A stretch of 64,000 bases of DNA. It comes from Dietzia timorensis (GTDB lineage Bacteria > Actinomycetota > Actinomycetes > Mycobacteriales > Mycobacteriaceae). The position numbers were made by a program, and so were the translations under genes. The stretch spans positions 2,914,001 to 2,978,000 of the forward strand of contig NZ_CP015961.1 in NCBI RefSeq assembly GCF_001659785.1, given 5' to 3'. A model generated the notes under the pieces. That model had not been told where the DNA came from. It saw nothing but the letters and a program-made list of their open reading frames with translations, and made no database searches. Position 1 is the stretch's first letter. Each line of letters starts with the position of its first letter. Positions 24,797 through 31,514 of this stretch are shown here, piece after piece.

Positions 24797-24937
24797 ATGC
24801 ACAACGACATCCTCGACGGCTTCAACACCTACGCCACCCCGGCAGAACTCGCCGACACCAACGCAGCCGACACCCCGGCCACCACCGTCCCCTGCTCCGC
24901 TCTCGCCAGCATCACCACAGCAGAACTCGGCTGCTAA
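24797..24937 (+). CDS. lanA: Class V-like lanthipeptide precursor, copy 5 (type A)
   Basis: 46 aa, same protein as copy 1 (core ending SALASITTAELGC). The array is thus A-B-B-B-A. It is followed 16 bp later by a strong hairpin rather than another repeat unit. Confidence 0.85.
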   Translation: MHNDILDGFNTYATPAELADTNAADTPATTVPCSALASITTAELGC

Positions 24938-24953
24938 GACCCCTCCTCGGGAC

Positions 24954-24993
24954 TGCCGCGGCGTAAGTCGGCCACGCCGCTTACGCCGCGGCA
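24954..24993 (+). terminator. Strong hairpin between precursor array and modification genes
   Basis: A perfect 14-bp stem (TGCCGCGGCGTAAG at 24954-24967, complement at 24980-24993) with a 12-nt loop and no U tract. In lanthipeptide operons a hairpin after the precursor gene commonly gives partial read-through or protects a short precursor mRNA, which would keep peptide in excess of enzymes. Confidence 0.7.
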
Positions 24994-25022
24994 CCTCCGC
25001 ATCCTTCCCGGAAGGCCTTCAC

Positions 25023-26024
25023 ATGAATAACCCTGCATTCTCCCTGAGCGCTTACGCCCCATATTCCACCCCGGACGTCGCTTCGATGGCGTGGTGGGTA
25101 GCCATGAGCTCCACACTAAAACTCGATCGTATTTGGTTCGGACAACAGACTTTCGCGCCAGTGGTTGCAGGGGTTGGTTATGCATCGGGCAGAGGCCATC
25201 GGGCAGCCGTCGGGACTGCGGTCACGGTAATGCCCACGACAACCCCCTTTGCCACCGCACAGGAGTTGCGGGCCACTTCACGATTGACCGGCAAGAAAAC
25301 ATGCGGATACTTGTCGCCCGGATATCCGGAGATCCAACGACGAATGACCGGATCACAATGGGCAAGTCCCCTCACCGCGACCCGAGAGTTCGTCGCAGCT
25401 GTTCGAAGTCTTCTGGCCGGAGCGGACACCGATATCCGCGGGGAATACTTCCACACGGCCCACCAAGCGACCGGCGTCGATGATAGCGAGTCGTGCGAAA
25501 TCGGCCTTGGTGTTCTCCGGCCAGGGATGGCCCGGCTCGCGGGAGAAATCGCGGACGGCTTCATCACCTGGCTTTCCGGCGCCGAATACTTCTCCCAAGT
25601 CCTATGCGCGGAAGCCAACGCAGCGGCCGACGCAGCTGGGCGGAGTCGACCCCGCGCTGTCGCGACTTTGCACGCTGCTCCCGAAGTGCCCGACGCCGAT
25701 GTCCCCGACATTGTCCGAGGCGCAATCGGTCCACACCTTTCGGCGCCTCATTATCGGGACATGCTCGAACGCTCGGGGATTCCACTCCACGAGATTCCGA
25801 CGGACGTAGACCTTCGTAACGTTGCCGACCGCGGGCTCTTCTGTACCGGGGACCACCAAGAGATCATCGATCGCGCCAATGCACTGGCCTTTGCCGGCGC
25901 CGACGAAGTATCGATAGTCCTCCACCAGCGACCGGGGCAAGGGCTCACCGAGCTGTTCGACGACTGGGCTGCACTTGCTGCCGCACACGATCCGGTCTTG
26001 CAACGGAATGAGCTGGCATCATGA
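25023..26024 (+). CDS. Luciferase-like (probably F420-dependent) oxidoreductase
   Basis: 333 aa, ribosome site GGAAGG. The segments RIWFGQQTFAPVV, GRGHRAAVGTAVTVMPTT and IGLGVLRPGMARLAGEIADG with FITWLS fit the LLM-class flavin/F420 oxidoreductase barrel. In class V pathways such as lexapeptide, an F420H2-dependent enzyme reduces dehydroalanine to D-alanine; this gene occupies that slot. The N-terminal 25 residues are unusually non-conserved for the family. Cofactor not provable by eye. Confidence 0.75.
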   Translation: MNNPAFSLSAYAPYSTPDVASMAWWVAMSSTLKLDRIWFGQQTFAPVVAGVGYASGRGHRAAVGTAVTVMPTTTPFATAQELRATSRLTGKKTCGYLSPGYPEIQRRMTGSQWASPLTATREFVAAVRSLLAGADTDIRGEYFHTAHQATGVDDSESCEIGLGVLRPGMARLAGEIADGFITWLSGAEYFSQVLCAEANAAADAAGRSRPRAVATLHAAPEVPDADVPDIVRGAIGPHLSAPHYRDMLERSGIPLHEIPTDVDLRNVADRGLFCTGDHQEIIDRANALAFAGADEVSIVLHQRPGQGLTELFDDWAALAAAHDPVLQRNELAS

Positions 26025-26557
26025 GGCTCGCCATAGTCGTGACCGGAGCGCTCAGCGCCTCGTTCATTCCCTATTGGGCGAACTGGCTTTCGCTGACGCG
26101 GTCCGATGTCATCCCGCATTATCTCATCAGCTCCGCGGCCGAGAAGTTCGTCTCTGCCGGTGCCGTACGCGCCATCAGTAACGCCCGAGTGGATATCGAC
26201 GACTGGAACGTCCACGATGACGCCCTCCACGTCGAGCTTGGCGACTGGATGGACGCCATGCTGGCGTACCCGTGCAGCTTCGACTATTTCGCCAAAACCG
26301 CAACCGGGATCGTCGACCGCCCGTCACTACTTGCCAAAGCATGTTCGAACGTCCCTCTGGTTCTCGCTCCCGGACTTCCTCCCGGGGCTGTCGAGGGCCC
26401 CGTCTACCGACGGCATCTCGAGGCACTCCGCAAGCGCGACGACATCACCGTCGTCCCCCCTACCCCGGCACGCAGCACGTCGTCCCGCCGCTCCGCCTAC
26501 AGCGCGGCACCCCTGGGCGATTGTCTCGTCGCTCTGAACGAAAGTCACGTCGCATGA
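26021..26557 (+). CDS. lanD: HFCD flavoprotein, peptidyl-cysteine decarboxylase
   Basis: 178 aa, ATGA overlap with the gene before. Homo-oligomeric flavin Cys decarboxylase fold: LAIVVTGALSAS, YLISSAAEKFVSAGAVRAIS, the active-site His in DALHVELGDWMDAMLAYPCS (about residue 70), and ATGIVDRPSLLAKACSNVPL with VLAPG. It should oxidatively decarboxylate the C-terminal Cys of the five repeated precursors to an enethiol, which closes an AviCys or AviMeCys ring. The PASANT motif of EpiD is changed to PCSFDY and the Met-Asn substrate clamp is not recognisable, so substrate binding differs from the lantibiotic type. Confidence 0.8.
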   Translation: MRLAIVVTGALSASFIPYWANWLSLTRSDVIPHYLISSAAEKFVSAGAVRAISNARVDIDDWNVHDDALHVELGDWMDAMLAYPCSFDYFAKTATGIVDRPSLLAKACSNVPLVLAPGLPPGAVEGPVYRRHLEALRKRDDITVVPPTPARSTSSRRSAYSAAPLGDCLVALNESHVA

Positions 26558-27456
26558 CCACCAGCACCAGTCTCACCCAGCAGTTCGGGACCGCGCTTCG
26601 ACGCACCACTATTTATGACGTCGGAGGCGGGCATCCCGCTCGGTGGATTCGCACGGCTCCTGATCCTCGGCAAAAGTTCGCACGCATGGACATCACACCG
26701 CCCGCGCCACTCGAGTCGGGGAGCAGGTTCGTGATCGGCGGCACGGACCCGAGCGAGCGTAGCTACGTGTTGCCAGGAGCAACACCGATGGTCGAGCAGT
26801 TGCTTACCGATCCCACGACGCCATTCAACTGGGAAGACACCTACTCGCAGTGGGGCCAGCTCCTCGGGACTCTGCACGCGAGTCCCGCCCCCGTCGAACA
26901 CGAGGCACCGCCAGCACGCACCCGTGTTCGACGATGGTGGAATGGTGGCGACCTGCACTCTGATCCCTGGCGAGTCGAATCGCGCGCACTTTTCTTCGAT
27001 GAGCTGAACACTGAATGTGTCTCTTCCCTGACTGAACTTTTCAACGATGCCCGACGCGATGGCAACACTCTCGTCCACGGTTGGGCCGGATTCGGACAGT
27101 CGGTTTTCGACCGGAATTCGGAGAACGGGATTGCGGCGATCCTCGGCGAAGACATCGGTGTCGCTAATCCGGAATTCGATCTCGGCGCGCTCCTCGCGCA
27201 ATCCGTTGAGCTCGCCGTATTCTCCCCGCCCGGCACGATGCCACAACCGAGCCAATGCCGCGCGGCGCTGCTCCACGGGTATTCCGCGACCGCGCCCCGA
27301 GAACCCGATGCGGGAGAGCTCAATGCGAGCTGCATTGAGAACATCGTCCGCCACGTCGCCGACTTCACGTGCTTTGCCGAGGTCGACCAGGCCGAAATTC
27401 CGCGTTGGTCGCATCTGGTCAATTGGCTGGAAACACGTCGAAATCTGGCCGAGTAA
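26554..27456 (+). CDS. Second APH-fold protein lacking the catalytic Asp (possible LanX counterpart)
   Basis: 300 aa, ATGA overlap. The C-terminal half follows the phosphotransferase plan, but the catalytic HGD is replaced: LVHGWAGFGQSVFD, then AAILGEDIGVANPEFDLGAL. The lysine strand is also unclear. It looks like a pseudokinase. In class V clusters a third conserved protein (LanX) acts with LanK and LanY, probably in cyclisation, and this ORF is the best candidate here by elimination. That assignment is inference. Confidence 0.55.
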   Translation: MTTSTSLTQQFGTALRRTTIYDVGGGHPARWIRTAPDPRQKFARMDITPPAPLESGSRFVIGGTDPSERSYVLPGATPMVEQLLTDPTTPFNWEDTYSQWGQLLGTLHASPAPVEHEAPPARTRVRRWWNGGDLHSDPWRVESRALFFDELNTECVSSLTELFNDARRDGNTLVHGWAGFGQSVFDRNSENGIAAILGEDIGVANPEFDLGALLAQSVELAVFSPPGTMPQPSQCRAALLHGYSATAPREPDAGELNASCIENIVRHVADFTCFAEVDQAEIPRWSHLVNWLETRRNLAE

Positions 27457-27472
27457 GAACGAAGGAAAGCCG

Positions 27473-29068
27473 ATGGAGCGGATAAGACTGGGCACGTTCG
27501 ACGTCATAGTCGAAGACTGTCCCGGAAGGCGCGCGATCGATGTGGCAACGGCAATCGGAAGGGGACATCGAGACGACCCGGTGGATCGTTCCGGTACCGC
27601 GCACCTGGCCGAGCATGTCCTCGCGCGAGTGGCCGCTGTCCACGAACTGCAGGGTTATGGGGCGAACTTCAGTGCGACGACACATGGCGGACATCTCGAA
27701 TCGCGAACTGTCGCTCCTGTCGGCCTAGCCGATGAGGTTCTCCGTCGCGAGGCACGCCGACTTTTCGCTCCGGCGCGGATCTGCGAGCAGGATTTCGAAC
27801 GACAGCGAGCGGCAGTTCTCGACGAGATCGCCGCGCTGAACGAGTCCGATTCACCATGGCCGGAGCTCGGCCAAGCGGTGTTCGGAGAAGACTCGCTGCT
27901 GGCGAGAGACGGGATGGGAATCGAGAACGATGTACGCTCCGTCGATGCCGGCGACGTCTCGCACTTCGTCGACACGGCCCGGATGCGCGGAGGTGCCATC
28001 GTCGTTTCTGCCGATCTGACGGCGATCGGAGGAATAGCGTCCGTGATGAAGGCGCTCCACCCTGGTAGGCCCCGCTCGGATCGTGCGGTGCACACCCCTC
28101 TGCGGCCTGGCTCTCGGCCGGGAAACGGGGCATGCCGCGGTCGTGTCTCGGTTCCCTGGTTGGGCTGGCGAATCCCCGGTTTCGCCGAGGATCTTCATGA
28201 GCACATACTCGTTGCTGCGGTCGGAGAAATTCTGCGTCGACGCGGCTTGTCTGTTCGCGTCGGCCGCTCCGGGCCGCTGTACTCTGCCGATACCGATATT
28301 TTCGCCCTCGCAATCCCGCCCGGACAATCAGAGGTCTGTGCGAAAATCGCGGAACCGTGCACACGAAGTGAGCTCGAAGCGGCTAGGTCGGAGCTCGAGA
28401 GAATCTCCCGAGAATGTGAGACGGGCACTCTGCTCCGAGCGCGTTCGACGACACTCCTCCGGGACACCCAGGACCTGGCAGACACGGTGAGCACGGTCAT
28501 CGACGAACTCAGTACCGACGACCTCACACGGAGGCTCACACGCTTCGCATCGGCACCCGAAGGACGGGTGGACCCCATTCGGGATTCAACGCCCGCAAGG
28601 CCGGGAAGATTTAGTTTCGCGCAGCACCCAGGCAGTGAGGATGCCGAGGGGTCTCTCCTGGTGGAGCGATCGTTTCTCACGAATTCGCTTATGCATGTGC
28701 CCACTAGGACCGATTCCATGCACGCATGCGAATGGCTGGCCGTGGCGATGTTGAACTCCATCGACCGACTTGCCCATGGACGCGCGCCGATCGTCCGCGC
28801 CGCAAGGCCTGTAGCAGCGGGCCCGTTGCTCCGACTTGATTCATCGATCAAGGAACTCACGGATGTCGTCGATTCGGCCGATGTCGACACCATCTCAGAG
28901 CTCGCCTGCTTCTGTGCCGGTCAAACCCTCGTCGAGACGGCGGATTCTCCCTGGCCCGGCCACAACCCTCACGCCGAGATGTTCGCCGCCGAGCTCCTAG
29001 ACGCCGACCCGGATTTGGTTCGGGCCGCGGGCTACCGTCTGGCGCTGCACTCGGTTTCGGGCGCCTGA
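27473..29068 (+). CDS. M16-family zinc protease, likely leader peptidase
   Basis: 531 aa, ribosome site GAAGGAAAG. The inverted zinc motif HLAEH lies at residues 44-48 and the third ligand Glu about 70 residues on in RAAVLDEIAALNES. A second, degenerate M16 half follows (VSVPWLGWRIPGFAEDLHEH, and later helices), so both halves are on one chain. M16 proteases recur in class V lanthipeptide clusters, where they are thought to remove leaders. The exporter lacks a peptidase domain, so this is the only visible maturation protease. Confidence 0.8.
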   Translation: MERIRLGTFDVIVEDCPGRRAIDVATAIGRGHRDDPVDRSGTAHLAEHVLARVAAVHELQGYGANFSATTHGGHLESRTVAPVGLADEVLRREARRLFAPARICEQDFERQRAAVLDEIAALNESDSPWPELGQAVFGEDSLLARDGMGIENDVRSVDAGDVSHFVDTARMRGGAIVVSADLTAIGGIASVMKALHPGRPRSDRAVHTPLRPGSRPGNGACRGRVSVPWLGWRIPGFAEDLHEHILVAAVGEILRRRGLSVRVGRSGPLYSADTDIFALAIPPGQSEVCAKIAEPCTRSELEAARSELERISRECETGTLLRARSTTLLRDTQDLADTVSTVIDELSTDDLTRRLTRFASAPEGRVDPIRDSTPARPGRFSFAQHPGSEDAEGSLLVERSFLTNSLMHVPTRTDSMHACEWLAVAMLNSIDRLAHGRAPIVRAARPVAAGPLLRLDSSIKELTDVVDSADVDTISELACFCAGQTLVETADSPWPGHNPHAEMFAAELLDADPDLVRAAGYRLALHSVSGA

Positions 29069-29085
29069 CAAATGTCATACGAGGT

Positions 29086-29109
29086 CCGATCACTACACAC
29101 TGTGATCGG
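29086..29109. promoter_or_regulatory. Dyad between protease and ABC transporter genes
   Basis: Perfect 8-bp inverted repeat CCGATCAC / GTGATCGG with an 8-bp spacer in the 68-bp gap before the ABC genes. It suggests a regulator site giving the transporter its own control, or a small hairpin. Confidence 0.45.
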
Positions 29110-29136
29110 TCCGCCGGCGACGGAATAGTGAGAACC

Positions 29137-30102
29137 ATGACCTCCACGACTTCTCCCGAATCGCTCGTCGACGCCACCGACATCGTCTATGAATACGGCG
29201 GCACATACAAAGCCGTCGATGGAGTCTCGCTGCATGTCGGGCGCGGCGAAATCTACGCCCTCCTGGGAACGAACGGCGCGGGAAAGACCACCACGCTGGA
29301 AATTCTGCAGGGCTTCCGGAAGCCGAGCTCCGGCTCCCTTTCGGTATTCGGTGTCGCTCCCGCGAGATCCCCGCACGTCCTGCGCTCACGCACCGGCGTC
29401 GTCCTGCAGGAAGCTGGACACTTCGGCGAAATCACGGTCCGCGCGGAAATGAAGATGTGGGAGTCGATCTCGTCCCGAGTCGACGACATCGAACGCGTCC
29501 TCGGCCTCGTCGAACTCACCCACCGAATGAACACCAAGATCGACTCGCTCTCCGGTGGCGAACGCCGACGCCTCGACCTGGCAATGGCGATCTGGGGCGC
29601 CCCCGAGCTCGTCATTCTCGACGAGCCGACGACGGGTCTCGATCCCGAGTCGCGGCGCACGCTGTGGTCGCTGGTTTGGGACCTTCGGGCGGCCGGAACC
29701 ACGATCATCCTCACCACCCACTACCTCGAAGAGGCCGAGGAACTTGCCGATCGCGTGGCCATCATGCACCGGGGCAGGCTGGCGATCGAGGGCACGCTGG
29801 ACGAGGTTCTCGCCAGTCGGCCCTCGCGCATCCAGGTCGACGTCCCGGAATCGTTCGTCCCCGTCCTCTTCGACTCGGCGCCCGCAGAAATCGAGATCAC
29901 TCGCGATTCGTGGCGGCGCCCGGCCGAGGAGGGATTCACCGCTCTGCAACTGTCCTCGACAAGGCAGCAGGCCTCGTTGGCCTGGTTGTTGGAGACTGCC
30001 CGACGTCATAACACCGACCTTGGCCCGTTGCGAGCGAGCCCCGCCTCGCTTGAGGAAGTCTTCCACCACATTCGAAATGAAGATCGGGAGCCAATCGCAT
30101 GA
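29137..30102 (+). CDS. ABC transporter ATP-binding protein
   Basis: 321 aa from ATG 29137 (GTG 29128 is possible). Walker A GTNGAGKTT, Q-loop VLQEAGHFGE, signature LSGGERRRLDLAMA, Walker B LVILDEPTTGLDP and switch His in ILTTHYLEEAEELADR. The CcmA/DrrA-like C-terminal extension ends by overlapping the permease start as ATGA. It should power export of, or immunity to, the peptide. Confidence 0.93.
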   Translation: MTSTTSPESLVDATDIVYEYGGTYKAVDGVSLHVGRGEIYALLGTNGAGKTTTLEILQGFRKPSSGSLSVFGVAPARSPHVLRSRTGVVLQEAGHFGEITVRAEMKMWESISSRVDDIERVLGLVELTHRMNTKIDSLSGGERRRLDLAMAIWGAPELVILDEPTTGLDPESRRTLWSLVWDLRAAGTTIILTTHYLEEAEELADRVAIMHRGRLAIEGTLDEVLASRPSRIQVDVPESFVPVLFDSAPAEIEITRDSWRRPAEEGFTALQLSSTRQQASLAWLLETARRHNTDLGPLRASPASLEEVFHHIRNEDREPIA

Positions 30103-30929
30103 CCACTTTCACCGAACCGGAGATCTACACCGAACCCATGACGTCTTCGCCACCGACGCCCTACCGCAAGGTCAGCCCATTCAGTCGAATGCTCAAGATG
30201 ATGCAATTCGAGGCCTCGATGGTGTTCCGACAGCGCAACACGCTGCTCGCCACCGTTTTGGCTCCGCTGTTCGTTCTTGCTTTCCCGATCTTGACTCGTC
30301 CCGATTCCGACTCGGCGTGGATTCAGCTTGTCGCTCCGATGACCGTGCTCGTCTTGGTCTTCTCGGTGTACATCACCGCCGCGACGGTGCTCGCCGCGCG
30401 TCGCGAAAACCAGATTCTCAAGCGGATGCGCACCAGTGAACTCACGTCCGTCGAACTCGTGGCATCGATGACGCTGCCGCTGATTCTGCTAGGAACCATC
30501 CAGGTCGCGATCGTTCAACTCGGGGTCCTCGCGATGGGCGGCCCGCTCCCGGCCAACGTCGGGCTCTTCGCGCTCGCGACGCTCGGCTCCGCGGTGCTTT
30601 CGGTGACGGCCGGAGTGGCCGTCGGCGCAATCTCGCCGAACAGCGAACGTGTCCAGTACACGGCCATGCCACTGCTTCTCATCGCCGCGATCGGCTCCAA
30701 CCTCATTGTCTCCCCGGCCAGCGACACCGTTCGAAGCTACCTGCTTTTCGCCCCCTTTACGGGCATGGTCGACCTGGTAGCCAATGCCTTTGGCTTCCCC
30801 GAGGACGCCCTGGCCGAGCCGCCGCTCGCCATTGGCTCGGTGGGAATGGATCTCGCGGCCACCGGCTTCTGGGTGGTCGTGATGCTCTTTCTGGCGACCA
30901 TCTACTGGCGTTGGGAACCGCGGCGCTAA
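30099..30929 (+). CDS. ABC-2 type permease
   Basis: 276 aa with six predicted membrane helices: one near 50-70 (TLLATVLAPLFVLAFPIL), two around 72-95 and 120-145, then 148-175, 185-205 and a last one (GMDLAATGFWVVVMLFLATI). DrrB/ABC-2 layout, forming the exporter with the preceding ATPase. Last gene of the island. Confidence 0.88.
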   Translation: MTTFTEPEIYTEPMTSSPPTPYRKVSPFSRMLKMMQFEASMVFRQRNTLLATVLAPLFVLAFPILTRPDSDSAWIQLVAPMTVLVLVFSVYITAATVLAARRENQILKRMRTSELTSVELVASMTLPLILLGTIQVAIVQLGVLAMGGPLPANVGLFALATLGSAVLSVTAGVAVGAISPNSERVQYTAMPLLLIAAIGSNLIVSPASDTVRSYLLFAPFTGMVDLVANAFGFPEDALAEPPLAIGSVGMDLAATGFWVVVMLFLATIYWRWEPRR

Positions 30930-30950
30930 GTCAACCTTTAGGCTGGGGCC

Positions 30951-31514
30951 ATGAGTGATCCCGGATCGACCGCATCCTTTTCTCCCCGCGTCACGCCAGG
31001 CAAAGGCCTCGAGCTCAGCCCGCTGGCGCTGCTCGCCTCGAAGATCGGCTCGAAGGTCACCGGCACCGACGATGTCCGGCTCTTCTCCACCCTCGGCAGG
31101 GTCCGCCGCCTCTTTCCTGCCTGGCTGCTGTATTCGGGCATGATGATGCCTTTCGGAGTGCTTTCCCGCAGGGAGACCGAGCTTGTCATCCTGCGCGTCT
31201 CGCACCTCCGAGGCAGCGCCTACGAGCGGAACCACCACGAGCACCTCGGTGCACGCATCGGTCTGACGTCGGAGGAAATCACCCGCACCAAGGCCGACCC
31301 GCGCGAAGCAGGCTGGCCCGCCCGGACCGCCTCGATGCTGCAGGTTGCCGACGAACTCGTGGAAACGAAGGACGTCTCCGACGAGACGTGGTCCGAGATA
31401 TCACGCCACCTCAATGAGCGAGAGCTCATCGGGCTGGTCATGCTCGTCGCGCAGTACGACGGTCTCGCGACGACTCTGCACACCCTTCGCGTGCAGCTCG
31501 ACAACAAGAATTAG
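30951..31514 (+). CDS. Carboxymuconolactone decarboxylase family protein
   Basis: 187 aa. The CMD/AhpD-like core is SRRETELVILRVSHLRGSAY followed by ERNHHEHLGARIGLTSEEI, with the conserved Glu and His but without the CxxC pair of AhpD. That fits the non-redox branch; substrate unknown. A TTTAGGCT hexamer region about 8 nt before the ATG suggests a short or absent leader. It is the first gene after the island and overlaps the GH65 stop by 4 bp tail to tail. Confidence 0.8.
   Translation: MSDPGSTASFSPRVTPGKGLELSPLALLASKIGSKVTGTDDVRLFSTLGRVRRLFPAWLLYSGMMMPFGVLSRRETELVILRVSHLRGSAYERNHHEHLGARIGLTSEEITRTKADPREAGWPARTASMLQVADELVETKDVSDETWSEISRHLNERELIGLVMLVAQYDGLATTLHTLRVQLDNKN

Larger units (their letters stand above)
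23911..24937 (+). repeat. Tandem array of five 206-bp precursor units
   Basis: Each full unit is a 141-bp gene plus a 65-bp spacer with its own ribosome site; ATGs fall at 23973, 24179, 24385, 24591 and 24797, exactly 206 bp apart. The spacer after the Cys-free precursor (23911-23972) is homologous to the others, so the array grew from that junction. The spacers are C/A-rich and nearly T-free. Not CRISPR: units are coding and far too long. Confidence 0.95.

Noticed and set aside
23911-24937. CRISPR array
   Set aside because: The repeats are 206 bp, coding, and have no unique spacers.
23907-24994. Repeated minus-strand 70-88-aa frames opposite the precursor array
   Set aside because: They are antisense shadows of the 206-bp units, with Val/Gly/Arg-rich content and no ribosome sites.
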